Source: Gimesia maris (lineage in GTDB: Bacteria > Planctomycetota > Planctomycetia > Planctomycetales > Planctomycetaceae). Taken from it: a DNA stretch of 64,000 nt. Location: NCBI RefSeq assembly GCF_008298035.1, contig NZ_CP042910.1, positions 682,001 through 746,000 of the forward strand, written 5' to 3'. Made by a program: the position numbers and the translations under genes. Numbering within the stretch: position 1 is the first letter of the stretch; every line of letters starts with the position of its first letter. The notes under the pieces were generated by a model. That model saw only the letters and a list, made by a program, of their open reading frames with translations. It did not search any database and was not told the origin of the DNA. Of the stretch, positions 54,196 to 63,497 are shown one piece after another.

Positions 54196-57100
54196 TCACT
54201 TACCGCCATTTGGTGTACGGCTCATAATATAGTTGAAGAGGTCCTTCACTTCCTGATCACTCATATTTTTCGTCAGGCCGTCGGGCATCAGTGACAGATC
54301 CAGTGCCTTGAGGATTTCGATCTCGTCTTTATTGATGAGCACGGTCTGTCCTTTGACATCCCGCAATGTGAGTGTCTTGGTGGTCTGCTCATCAATGAGA
54401 CCTGTCACCGTCCGACCGTCGTCAGTGACGACCAGGAAGTTGGTGAATTCTTCCCGAATCGCGGCACTCGGATCCACAACTGCCAGCAGCATGAAGTCCA
54501 GGTTGTCGCGTTCGTAACCTGTCAGTTTAGGGCCGGCTTTACCTCCTTCGCCGTACAGCGTATGACAGACGGCACACGTTTTATTGAACAGGACTTTTCC
54601 GGCTGAGAATTCCCCGCCACCCGCTTTGACCAGTTCCGCTACGCGTTTCATTTCCTGCTGTTTTTCTGCAGGGGTCGAACCGCGGACTTTGCCCCAGTGC
54701 TTTTTAATACTGGCTTTGATCTCCGGGTCATCATGCAGTGACATCTGCTGCACCACATCCAGGGGAATCGTATTGGCCTTGATTCGCCACGCGTCGACTT
54801 GCGCGAGGAACTGCTTGCTCCACGCTTTGCGACTGGCTAATACCCGCTGCGCCGTGCCGCGGACATCGTGTTCGTCGAGCAGTGTGCTGTGATAACGCCC
54901 CAGAATACTGTTGCCGATACTCGGGTTTTCATAATTCATCAGAGCCTGCAGTGCGACCCGTTTCAACGAATGTGTGTCGGCTCCCGATGACGAGAGAATC
55001 GCCGTCAAAGGGCCCACAGCGTCTTTCACTTTCAACTGACCCAGGATTTCGATATAAGTCAGACGAGTCGGACGGTCTGCATTTTTATCAGCAACAATTT
55101 TCAAGGCGCGCTGGGTCGCTTCCTTGTCTCCCAGCCGTAAGGCTAATGCGAGGTCCGATTCTCCCAGGTTCTTCTGGTATTCGACCAGTTCTTTACTGAG
55201 TTCTTCAGGCAGGTTGTCGATCTTCTGGCCGCGGAACGCTTCCAGCATGCCCACCATCAGTTTTTCTTTATGCTGATCCGAGGGGGCCAGCTTCAACAGT
55301 TTGGCGCACATGGCGTAGTTTTCATCGCCGCCCGCCATTGCATAGCGCTGCATGATGCGTTCAAGAATGTAATCCTGAACCATTTTGACTTTCCAGAAGT
55401 CCGGTTTTGAAAACAGTTGGAGCACCAGTTCCCGGTCGGAAGTCGCTTTGCTCTCGATCGCCCACCATAACAGCAGGGGAATATGCAGGTCCTGCAGATC
55501 TTCTTCCCGCTGCAGAAGTTCGGCGGTAATCGCGAGACCGGATTCCGCGGGAAGTCGTTTGGCCGTCGATGCCAGCTGTGAACGTACTTCGGCGTAAGGT
55601 TCCGTTTTCGCCAGGCCAACCAGTGACGCGGTCAGCTTTTTCGAAGTCGTATGCGAATCGCCGAGCAGACGGATCGTCCAGCGACGTATGTGTTCATCCC
55701 GGTGTCCCAGCAGCTCCAGCGCCAGTTCTTTGTTGAACGCACCTAATTGATTCAACGCCCAGAGTGCTTCCAGGCAGCGATCATCGTTCTCGTCTTTGGC
55801 AATTGCCAGCAGTGCGGGAACCATCGAAGTGTCGCCACGTTCGCCAATCACCTGCACGGCTTTCTGACGGAACCATTTGTTTTTGTGGCCCATCGTTTCG
55901 ATCAGTTCCGCATTGGTCTGTTTGGAAAGATCGAACGGTTTGAGGGGCTTATACTCGGTTGGTTTGAGACGATAGATACGTCCGCTGGTTTTGTGCCAGT
56001 TGTCGCGAGGGTCGACGTGTGTCAGACGACTGTCGTACCAGTCGGCGAGGTACACGCTGCCATCAGGGCCCACCTTGATATCAACAGGGCGGAACCAGCG
56101 GTCCTGCGTCATCACGATGGGGGGCATATCTTCTGTTCGAAAAGTGGATGTATCTGGAATCAGATTGCTGGCCATCACGCGGTTATGCAGTGAGTTCGCT
56201 GCGAAGACGGCACCGTTGTATTTGGGCGGGAAAGCCCCCCCTTCATAAATGGAGAAGGTCTGGCTGAAACGTTCCTGGTAACCTTTGTGCCGCATATGTT
56301 CGTAATATCCGAAGGCGTATGAATTCGTCAGCGGACCATGTTTGCCCCAGTTCTTATGAGCATATCCGCCCTGGGCATAATGCATGCCGCGGGTACTTCC
56401 GTTATTCGTACCGGAGAAGACGCGGCCTTTGGAATCGATTTCCACACTGAAGGTATTTCCGCCCCCTTCTGCGTAGATTTCGAAAATTTTGGTTTCAGGG
56501 TGATAACGCCAGATCATCTGACCTTTGAAGTGCAGGTTCTTCGTGACAGCGGAACTGACGGTCCCGGTGGTCGTACTGCCGTTCGCGCCGTACAGCCAGC
56601 CATCGGGGCCCCACTTGATGCTGTTGGCAACAGAATGCGTGTCTTCCAGGCCGAAGCCGGAGAGATGGACTTCAGGATCGCCGTCGGGAATGTCATCGCC
56701 GTCGGCATCGGGATAGAACAGCAGGTAAGGCGGATTCAAGACCCAGATTCCGCCTTTGCCGACCGTGACCGCGGAGACAATATTCAGACCGGTAATCACG
56801 TCTTTGATTTTATCGAACGTCCCATCGCCGTCGGTGTCTTCGAGTACCGATATCTTGTCGGCTCCTTTGAAGTGATTAGGCGGTGCGGGGGGCACCTTAT
56901 CGAAGACCGCCCGCAGGTACTGGTCGTATTTGACGACTTTCAAGCCAGCGGGAAACGGGTACTGCAGGTACTGCACGACCCACATTCGCCCGCGATGGTC
57001 AAAGCTGAGATACAGGGGCTGCATGACTTCGGGTTCCGCAGCGATACTTTCCATTTCGAAGTCTTTGTGAACCTGAAACAGTTTGACCGCCTGTTCGGGG

Positions 57101-58059
57101 GGAGTCGGATCGGATTCATCGCCGACTTCACCTTTGCCTTTGAAGGCTTTCATGACTTTGTCGACCTGCTTGTTGGCAGCGACATTCTTCTTGAAGCGAT
57201 CACGGGTGATCTTTCCGGCGACATCCACCTGGGGTGGTTGTTTTTTGAGACACCAGTAGATGGCATTCACCAGCGTGTGTGTGAACGTGTTGATTTTGAA
57301 ATCGCTCGGGTGTCCGAGTGAAGTATAGAATACCAGAGATTTTTGATAGCGGTTGGTCCAGGCAACGGGCATGTGGACCGGCTGCCCTTCCACGTTGGAC
57401 AGGCCGATTAATAATGTCTTCGTGGAACTTTTGAGGTTCGTGCTTTTATACATCGAACCTTCACTGCGAAAATATTTATTGCGGACCGTCGCCATGATCG
57501 GGTCCTGCTCGGCCCGCAGCTGGGTGGTCACATCGGTTGGTGTTTTGTTATTAAAGTCGCCCGCGTATTCGCCCCCCAGTACTTCCGTGTCGAAGTTTTT
57601 CCACTCGACATAACCTTTCTTCGGTTCCCCTTTACTGAGCGAGAAGCCGTGACTCGAAGTACGAATGGCGACCAGCGGCTTGCCGGAATCAAGATAATCG
57701 CGAAGCAGTTTCATCTGGGCGGCCGGTAATGTTTTTCGACGTACACTCAGAAACAGCAGGTCTGCCTCTTTAAGAGCTTTCAGGCCAGGGAACGAATTCG
57801 GATCATCTTTGTCGGCGAACACAAATTCGGTACGAAATCCGAGTGGCTGCAGATGTTCTTTGGCAAAAGCAGGCAAGCTTTCTGCCGTTTTATAACCTTC
57901 CTCCCCGATCACAAACAGAATCAGAGGCTGGTCAGCGGGAGTCGCTGCTTTTGGGGAATCGGTCTGCTCTTCGCCGGGGAGCGGGAAAACGACCAGACTG
58001 CAGAAACCGAGAAAGACAGACAGTGAGAGCACGTGCTTCAAAATCATTCTATTGAGCAT
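54196..58059 (-). CDS. ThuA / PVC-type dehydrogenase / HEAT / cytochrome c protein
   Basis: A 1287-residue exported protein; ATG 58059 is used (a GTG lies nine bases upstream). After a signal peptide (to about 32) come a ThuA-like domain at about 45-275 (LSVRRKTLP, AIRTSSHGFSL, TSLGHPSDFK), a sugar/PQQ-dehydrogenase-like propeller at about 325-690 (YLSFDHRGRMWVVQYLQYP, VLEDTDGDGTFDK, VYLADWYDSR), HEAT repeats to about 1100, and a C-terminal cytochrome c with CAVCH encoded at 54562-54576. It would oxidise a sugar-like compound in the periplasm and pass electrons to the heme. The end matches the gene at 2-1231, and the ThuA domain matches that of 41199-43259. Confidence 0.92.
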   Translation of the reverse strand: MLNRMILKHVLSLSVFLGFCSLVVFPLPGEEQTDSPKAATPADQPLILFVIGEEGYKTAESLPAFAKEHLQPLGFRTEFVFADKDDPNSFPGLKALKEADLLFLSVRRKTLPAAQMKLLRDYLDSGKPLVAIRTSSHGFSLSKGEPKKGYVEWKNFDTEVLGGEYAGDFNNKTPTDVTTQLRAEQDPIMATVRNKYFRSEGSMYKSTNLKSSTKTLLIGLSNVEGQPVHMPVAWTNRYQKSLVFYTSLGHPSDFKINTFTHTLVNAIYWCLKKQPPQVDVAGKITRDRFKKNVAANKQVDKVMKAFKGKGEVGDESDPTPPEQAVKLFQVHKDFEMESIAAEPEVMQPLYLSFDHRGRMWVVQYLQYPFPAGLKVVKYDQYLRAVFDKVPPAPPNHFKGADKISVLEDTDGDGTFDKIKDVITGLNIVSAVTVGKGGIWVLNPPYLLFYPDADGDDIPDGDPEVHLSGFGLEDTHSVANSIKWGPDGWLYGANGSTTTGTVSSAVTKNLHFKGQMIWRYHPETKIFEIYAEGGGNTFSVEIDSKGRVFSGTNNGSTRGMHYAQGGYAHKNWGKHGPLTNSYAFGYYEHMRHKGYQERFSQTFSIYEGGAFPPKYNGAVFAANSLHNRVMASNLIPDTSTFRTEDMPPIVMTQDRWFRPVDIKVGPDGSVYLADWYDSRLTHVDPRDNWHKTSGRIYRLKPTEYKPLKPFDLSKQTNAELIETMGHKNKWFRQKAVQVIGERGDTSMVPALLAIAKDENDDRCLEALWALNQLGAFNKELALELLGHRDEHIRRWTIRLLGDSHTTSKKLTASLVGLAKTEPYAEVRSQLASTAKRLPAESGLAITAELLQREEDLQDLHIPLLLWWAIESKATSDRELVLQLFSKPDFWKVKMVQDYILERIMQRYAMAGGDENYAMCAKLLKLAPSDQHKEKLMVGMLEAFRGQKIDNLPEELSKELVEYQKNLGESDLALALRLGDKEATQRALKIVADKNADRPTRLTYIEILGQLKVKDAVGPLTAILSSSGADTHSLKRVALQALMNYENPSIGNSILGRYHSTLLDEHDVRGTAQRVLASRKAWSKQFLAQVDAWRIKANTIPLDVVQQMSLHDDPEIKASIKKHWGKVRGSTPAEKQQEMKRVAELVKAGGGEFSAGKVLFNKTCAVCHTLYGEGGKAGPKLTGYERDNLDFMLLAVVDPSAAIREEFTNFLVVTDDGRTVTGLIDEQTTKTLTLRDVKGQTVLINKDEIEILKALDLSLMPDGLTKNMSDQEVKDLFNYIMSRTPNGGK

Positions 58060-58261
58060 GGGGACCACTTCTTGGCGAGGTAAAACTAAAGGAAATTAAA
58101 TAATGGTGGTTTTTCATCATAACAGGTCGATAAAGGCCCTGTCACCCGTCAAATGTGTGTTTTTTTGAGAAGAAGAAACCAGTCGGGTTCATGATAATGA
58201 CCGGAGAAATATATTTATCATAAGTGCTATTGATTTAAAGGTTTAATGTCGCATTTGAGAA

Positions 58262-59983
58262 TCATTCCCGGGGAGGTGTATCTTCCAGACGGGGAGAGAA
58301 TTCATTTGAGCGAGGCTGCGTTGATTTGTCCGTTGAGGTATCGGTCTGCTTGTGGATCGGTTTTTCGGGATATTGATGTACGACCAGAGTACCGGAGCGA
58401 AAGGCGATCGGCAGATTCCAGGGGTAATTCGATTTCAAATCCTCAGGAAACGCGGGTGGATAACTGAAAGGCCCCTCGGGGCCTATTTCTTTTGCCTGAC
58501 TGACGAGCAGGCCCGGCGTCATCAGATTGGTCAGAATATATTTCTGGGGACTGTTTCGGAGTGCTTTGTATATCGCAGGTTGTTTCGAAGGAAAATAGGT
58601 TGCATGATGATGACTGTAGACATAGCGTGTCGAGGGCTCCAGATCCAGATAAAGAAAGAGATGAACCAGATCATTGCTGTAACAGGTGATCTCGTTATCT
58701 TGCGCCTGCTGCCCTCTTAAATAGTCAGCAACCCGTTCCATGTCTTCCCAGTCCGGAAAAGGGATTCTTGCCAACTGGTTTCGAATCGAACCGGTACTCC
58801 CCTGTTGCAGGCAATCATCCCATAACTTCAAATACGCCGGTTTTGTGATGGGAGAGCAGATCAGTGCCAGAACAACAAAACTGCCAGCAGCAGTTTTCAG
58901 CATTCGGGGAAAGCGCTGGTGGCAGTGGATCCAGAATGTCAGCAGAACGATGCCCAACAGGAGAGGTGGGAAGTGCACATAGTCAAACGGATGTTGCAGG
59001 AGCAGCACCTGCAGACACCAGGCGAGATACAGAGTGGAAAGCAGTTGCAGACGCAGTTTGTCGGAATCGTTTCGCTTCGGATCCTGCCTGATCAACAATG
59101 CCAGAGCGGTCGGGACTGCAGCCAGATGGATGAAACTGTAAGGAAAGAGTCGGACGACCATACTGAAGACAACATAGCCATAATTCTGCAGATTATTTGT
59201 TTTGTCTGTCAGGTATTCCCGGTTCCAGTCCAACTGCATTTCCAGGAACCAGGGCCAGGCACCATTGAAGTAGAGCCACCCTGTTCCCAGGACACCCACC
59301 AGTATTCCCCCGGTGATCAGACCTGTCAGGTCTTTAAACACGTGTCGGCGCAATGCGGACTGTGTGAGCGAACAGAGCCAGACTGCCAGTGCCGGAAACA
59401 CGATATGTGGTTTCAGCCAGACACCCGTGCCCCAGATCAGACCTTCCAGCAGCGCGAACAGAAAAATTATTTTAGCAGGGGGGTGCGCCTCGGAGCAGCG
59501 CCGGATTTGAGCCCAACGCAAATTGAGCGCCACGGCGGTCGGTAACAGGAGCCAGAGATCGCGTTGGACGTGACACCATTCTGAAACAGAATAATAAGCC
59601 AGGAATAAAAGAAAGCTGAGCTGAAAACGCACCGGGGAAACAAAGCGGGCCAGAAAAGTGACGGTGAGTCCAAAGAGGATCAGATCACAGATCCGCAAGA
59701 CCTCGGTGCTCCAGCCAAACATTCCGCGAATCGTCAAATGTACCCAGACCACCCCGGGAAAATTAGGCTCGACAATATCTCTGTAGAGAACTCCTCCTCT
59801 CATGACCGTTCGAGTCTGCAGATCGTAATAGGAGACATCATTGGTCACGGGCATGCAGACCAGTTGAGGAGTCGCGGTCACCACCAGTAGAAGCAGCGAT
59901 CCCAGCGCCAGATTGGAAGTATTCCATAACGAGGGGCGATCGGGAGTCTCAACAGACAGTGTTTCAGTAGTGGAAATAGACAT
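58262..59983 (-). CDS. GT-C fold membrane glycosyltransferase-like protein
   Basis: A 573-residue polytopic membrane protein with about eleven helices. After the first helix it has NDVSYYDLQTRTVMRGGVLYRDIVEPNFPG, the D-x-Y-large-loop pattern of dolichol- or undecaprenyl-phosphate-dependent GT-C transferases (ArnT/PMT superfamily, glycosyltransferase 39-like). The C-terminal 170 residues are a soluble periplasmic domain with few charged motifs. It should transfer a sugar from a polyprenyl-phosphate donor to lipid or protein. The tail ends in a Ser/Thr/Pro-rich region. The N terminus is normal for ATG 59983. Confidence 0.8.
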   Translation of the reverse strand: MSISTTETLSVETPDRPSLWNTSNLALGSLLLLVVTATPQLVCMPVTNDVSYYDLQTRTVMRGGVLYRDIVEPNFPGVVWVHLTIRGMFGWSTEVLRICDLILFGLTVTFLARFVSPVRFQLSFLLFLAYYSVSEWCHVQRDLWLLLPTAVALNLRWAQIRRCSEAHPPAKIIFLFALLEGLIWGTGVWLKPHIVFPALAVWLCSLTQSALRRHVFKDLTGLITGGILVGVLGTGWLYFNGAWPWFLEMQLDWNREYLTDKTNNLQNYGYVVFSMVVRLFPYSFIHLAAVPTALALLIRQDPKRNDSDKLRLQLLSTLYLAWCLQVLLLQHPFDYVHFPPLLLGIVLLTFWIHCHQRFPRMLKTAAGSFVVLALICSPITKPAYLKLWDDCLQQGSTGSIRNQLARIPFPDWEDMERVADYLRGQQAQDNEITCYSNDLVHLFLYLDLEPSTRYVYSHHHATYFPSKQPAIYKALRNSPQKYILTNLMTPGLLVSQAKEIGPEGPFSYPPAFPEDLKSNYPWNLPIAFRSGTLVVHQYPEKPIHKQTDTSTDKSTQPRSNEFSPRLEDTPPRE

Positions 59984-60109
59984 CAGATGTGGATTCGATA
60001 AGAGACTATGGTCATTGCAAGTCAGGCATCAAAGTGGATACTCGTCAATAGACATCCTAAACAGACCCACAGACCATTCACCAGATATTTTTGAGAGACC
60101 AGGCTCAGA

Positions 60110-60679
60110 ATGTCACGAATTTACCAGTTGTTATTCTGCATTTCCTGGCTGGCATTCTGCTGGCTGGCAATGATGGGTGTGCACGAACTGGGGCATGTAC
60201 TGGGAGGCATAGTGACGGGAGGTTCCATTTCGCGGGTGGTCCTGCGTCCGTTCTCCATTTCGCGAACGGATCTCTCCGTCAATCCTCTGCCGGCGCTGGT
60301 TGTCTGGGCGGGGCCTGTTCTGGGCGTGCTGCTGCCTCTATTGCTCTGGCTGATCGGGCGACTGCTGCGAACACCGGTTGTTGCGTCATTGCAGTTCTTT
60401 GCCGGCTTCTGTCTGATCACCAACGGTGCGTATATTACCGGCGGCTCACTGGAAGGCATTGGTGATTGCGGCGTGATGTTGCAAACCGGAACCCCTCTGT
60501 GGGTGATGTGGGGATTTGGAATACTTACTGTTCCCGCCGGTTTCTGGTTCTGGCATCGGCTCGGTTCGCTTCAGGAATGGTGGCGGCATCCGGAACGCGT
60601 TTCAGAACAGAGCGCCTGGTTTATGCTTTTGTCAGTGGCTACGCTGGTTGTGCTGCTGGTCTGTTTTTCTGCCCGATAA
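60110..60679 (+). CDS. M50-like site-2 protease-type membrane protein
   Basis: A 189-residue membrane protein with about five helices. The first helix contains HELGH (H25, E26, H29), the zinc-binding motif of M50 intramembrane proteases. The second zinc ligand expected in a later NPDG-type motif is not clearly present; NPLPALVVWAGPVLG in the third helix may replace it. It is much shorter than typical RseP-like proteases and lacks PDZ domains, like other small planctomycete M50-type proteins. Activity is plausible but unproven. It is divergent from the GT-C gene. Confidence 0.68.
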   Translation: MSRIYQLLFCISWLAFCWLAMMGVHELGHVLGGIVTGGSISRVVLRPFSISRTDLSVNPLPALVVWAGPVLGVLLPLLLWLIGRLLRTPVVASLQFFAGFCLITNGAYITGGSLEGIGDCGVMLQTGTPLWVMWGFGILTVPAGFWFWHRLGSLQEWWRHPERVSEQSAWFMLLSVATLVVLLVCFSAR

Positions 60680-60759
60680 TGATTTCCGGTTTGCTTCGAA
60701 CCGGTTGGATTTGATACCTTGATTGCAGTGCGAGCCTTAATTTTTCAGGGGAACAGCTC

Positions 60760-61740
60760 ATGTCAGAAGTTTTCAATCGCCGTCAAATGCTGGGAATCTG
60801 TGCTGCTTCTGCTTCGGCACTGTGGTTACCGGAACTCACGTATGCAAAATCAGCGAAACCCAAAGTCAAAACTTTCACCTTTAAAACGGTAGGAGATCTG
60901 GAGATCAAAGCCGACGTCTACCGGGCCGACGATAATCAAACGCGTCCCGTCATGGTCTGGTTTCACGGCGGTGCATTGATCGTCGGGCATCGTGGCGGAG
61001 TGAGTGGTCGCGTACTGCAGGATATGTTGAATGCCGGCTACACGGTCGTTTCATTTGATTATCGGCTTGCACCGGAAACCAAGCTGCCGGAAATTATTGC
61101 TGACCTGGAAGACGGTTTTACCTGGCTGCATGCAAAGGGGCCGGAGCTGTTCAATGTCGATACCAGCAAGGTTGCCGTCTCGGGGGGATCGGCGGGAGGC
61201 TGCCTGACGATGGTCGCCGGCTATCGCGCCAAACCCAGACCAACGGTTCTGGTCCCGTTCTGGGGGTACGGCGATCTGATTGGCGACTGGATCGGTAAGC
61301 CCAGCCCGCATGCACGGCATCAGATCAAATTGACGAAAGCCGAGGCATATCAGCAGGTCGGCACCACGCCGATTGCCGATTCCCGGGAGAGTAAAAAAGA
61401 ACGCGGCGCATTTTATCAATACTGTCGCCAGCACGGAATCTGGCCAGAAGCAGTGGCCGGCTGGGACCATCACAGGGAACCGGAAAAGTTTGATCCGTAT
61501 ATGACCCTGAAAAATGTCACGAAAGAGTATCCTCCCACGCTGATGGTGCATGGCACGAAAGACACCGATGTGCCTTACGAACAATCGACGTTGATGGCGG
61601 AGCAGTTCCAGCAGCATGGCGTGGAACATGAACTGGTCACCATTCCCAATGGCGAACACGGCCTGGCGGGCGGCGATCCGAAACTGATCGACGATGCCTA
61701 CCAGCGGGCGTTCGTCTTTATGCACGATCGCATGCAGTGA
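60760..61740 (+). CDS. TAT-exported alpha/beta hydrolase
   Basis: A 326-residue hydrolase exported by the Tat route: NRRQMLG near the N terminus is the twin-arginine motif, followed by a hydrophobic stretch. Fold motifs are HGG at 69-71 (oxyanion hole), the nucleophile elbow GGSAGG (S144), and the later Asp and His in HGTKDTDVPYE and NGEHGL. This resembles the hormone-sensitive-lipase-like/acetyl-esterase group. It likely removes acyl groups from glycans or other esters outside the cytoplasm. GGGGAA precedes the ATG. Confidence 0.86.
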   Translation: MSEVFNRRQMLGICAASASALWLPELTYAKSAKPKVKTFTFKTVGDLEIKADVYRADDNQTRPVMVWFHGGALIVGHRGGVSGRVLQDMLNAGYTVVSFDYRLAPETKLPEIIADLEDGFTWLHAKGPELFNVDTSKVAVSGGSAGGCLTMVAGYRAKPRPTVLVPFWGYGDLIGDWIGKPSPHARHQIKLTKAEAYQQVGTTPIADSRESKKERGAFYQYCRQHGIWPEAVAGWDHHREPEKFDPYMTLKNVTKEYPPTLMVHGTKDTDVPYEQSTLMAEQFQQHGVEHELVTIPNGEHGLAGGDPKLIDDAYQRAFVFMHDRMQ

Positions 61741-61825
61741 ATGTGATATGGGATCCCTGAAATGTAAAATCATACGAACGATAGTCAACAGACTCAAGTT
61801 TTGAGCCGAATAGGTCGAGAGATTC

Positions 61826-61866
61826 ATCGTAGCCCCGGTCCCATTGCTCGCTGGCCAGGCTACGAT
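61826..61866. other. strong hairpin between co-directional genes
   Basis: ATCGTAGCC and GGCTACGAT pair perfectly around 23 bases, in the gap between the hydrolase and GAP-family genes. It is followed by a T-rich stretch (TATTTATTTTA), so it may end the upstream transcript or regulate the next gene. Confidence 0.45.
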
Positions 61867-61903
61867 CACGTATTTATTTTAGACTTCAAAAGGATGTGAG
61901 TTT

Positions 61904-62569
61904 GTGTTTGAGCTCTGGATGACCCTGATTCCGATTCTGATTGCGGATGTCGTCAACCCTGTCTTATTTGCTTTTCTGGTCTATGCCGCCGGCACTGATC
62001 GTCCCGTGATCAACTGTTGCGCGGTCCTGCTGGGGCATACGCTGGCCTATTATCTCGCCGGGATTGTGATCGCGATCGGCATCGAACAGATTTCCGATCA
62101 CCTGTCGCATCCGCAACTCATCGATTACATCATCGGCTTTGTGCTTGGTGTGATTCTGCTCTGGGTAGGCTATCTCTCCTGGAAAACGAAAAGTAAAGAA
62201 CAGGCTGAAGAAAACCGCAGGTTGACACCCCTCAAGGCAATCGGTCTGGGGGCGGTGGTCAGTTTCATGGGCATGCCTTTCGCGCTTCCCTATTTTGCGG
62301 CATTAGATCAAATGCTCAAGGCCGACATGACACCGCTGACGGCGCTGGTCGTGTTGGCGGTTTACAACGTGCTGTATGCACTGCCGTTTGCTTTGGTTCC
62401 CGTGCTGATCGCCACTTCTGGTCAGAAAAGTCAGGACATTTTACGAAAGATCAATTCGTGGCTGGTGGGGATCAGTAATATTCTGATGCCCATTCTGCTG
62501 ACGCTGGTCGGGCTGGCGCTGATCGCCGACTCGATGATTTATTTTGTGACCGGATACGAGATGTTTTAA
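61904..62569 (+). CDS. GAP/LysE-like six-helix membrane transporter
   Basis: A 221-residue membrane protein from GTG 61904, with AAGGATGTGAG upstream. It has six hydrophobic helices, with NPVLFAFLVYAAGTDRP in the first and GHTLAYYLAGIVI following; this matches the GAP/Sap family of the LysE exporter superfamily, also resembling DsbD-like cores. A charged loop (TKSKEQAEENRR) divides the two halves. The substrate is unknown; mycobacterial members export a lipid. No cysteine pair supports a redox role. Confidence 0.75.
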   Translation: MFELWMTLIPILIADVVNPVLFAFLVYAAGTDRPVINCCAVLLGHTLAYYLAGIVIAIGIEQISDHLSHPQLIDYIIGFVLGVILLWVGYLSWKTKSKEQAEENRRLTPLKAIGLGAVVSFMGMPFALPYFAALDQMLKADMTPLTALVVLAVYNVLYALPFALVPVLIATSGQKSQDILRKINSWLVGISNILMPILLTLVGLALIADSMIYFVTGYEMF

Positions 62570-62675
62570 TAGATTCCCGGTTGTCTCATTGTGTATGATA
62601 GAATCCTCTGATTCCGCCAGTACTCAAATCGTTTTGAATTGAGCAGTGGTTTTGCCGATTCCGGGGATTGATAAG

Positions 62676-63413
62676 ATGGATCAAAAGGATTCACCAGAAC
62701 TCATACAACAATCGCGAAGCGATCAGATACCTTTCGCTGAGCAGATCCGCTATTCGCCGATCTCCATGACGGCTGTGACATCAGCCGGGCTGGGTGTGTT
62801 CTGCATTCTGGGATTTATTTTCCCTACTCTGGCATGGCTGGCGATTCCCGGCGTTGTGCTGGGAGTCGTTGCGCTCAGGTCCATTCGCCATTATGAACTC
62901 AGTGGGCGGAAACTTGCGCGACGTGGTATTCAGTTTTCCCTGGTCTGCGGAATGCTCGCGCCTCTCTGGCATCTGACCTGGTACGAAATCCGCTTCCACT
63001 CCGAAGCGCTCCCCGGCTACCAGCGAGTCAGTTTTGGAGAGATTGTGAATGACAGAAAAAATTTCGAAAGCCGAATGGAATCTCTGCTGGGACAAAACAT
63101 CTGTTTCAAAGGATTTGCCATCTATGCGGGGCAGGGATCCCACAAGCATCAGTTTGAATTGTATTACTCTCAGCCCAGAGGGGGCTTCGGTTCTCAGCCG
63201 GGTCACAGAGAGGTCGTGTCAGTCCAACTGCCCCGTGGAAAAAGCTGGGAATGGAATCATCAATCGATCGCTGTCTCCGGTAAACTGGTGCGTAATCCGG
63301 ATGCGAAAAGCGATCCGGAAGCACCACAATTCCTGTTGAAGCAGAGCACCGTTTTCCCCGCGCTGACTGCCGATCATTTTCAGGGTCCTTTCTCAGCGAG
63401 GAGAGGCTGTTGA
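62676..63413 (+). CDS. DUF4190-like membrane protein
   Basis: A 245-residue protein from ATG 62676 (GGGGA nine bases upstream; an upstream in-frame GTG would add a poorly coding tail). Residues about 30-100 hold two or three helices in the DUF4190 pattern: SAGLGVFCILGFIFPTLAW, IPGVVLGVVALRSIRHY, GIQFSLVCGML. The C-terminal soluble part (about 115-245) is beta-rich, with KGFAIYAGQGSHKHQFELYY, and probably faces the periplasm. No function is known for the family. Confidence 0.65.
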   Translation: MDQKDSPELIQQSRSDQIPFAEQIRYSPISMTAVTSAGLGVFCILGFIFPTLAWLAIPGVVLGVVALRSIRHYELSGRKLARRGIQFSLVCGMLAPLWHLTWYEIRFHSEALPGYQRVSFGEIVNDRKNFESRMESLLGQNICFKGFAIYAGQGSHKHQFELYYSQPRGGFGSQPGHREVVSVQLPRGKSWEWNHQSIAVSGKLVRNPDAKSDPEAPQFLLKQSTVFPALTADHFQGPFSARRGC

Positions 63414-63497
63414 GAACCCGGTTAACGAATCTGGTGTCTTGAGAACTGAATCCCATTTTAATCTGATCCTTGTTCCGATCCTGAAGTGCAGACATTC

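Noticed and set aside
56338-57321. 327-codon open frame opposite the ThuA/cytochrome gene
   Set aside because: Shadow of a well-supported gene; no motif.
61051-61869. 272-codon open frame opposite the alpha/beta hydrolase
   Set aside because: Overlaps a gene with intact TAT, HGG and GGSAGG motifs; no independent support.
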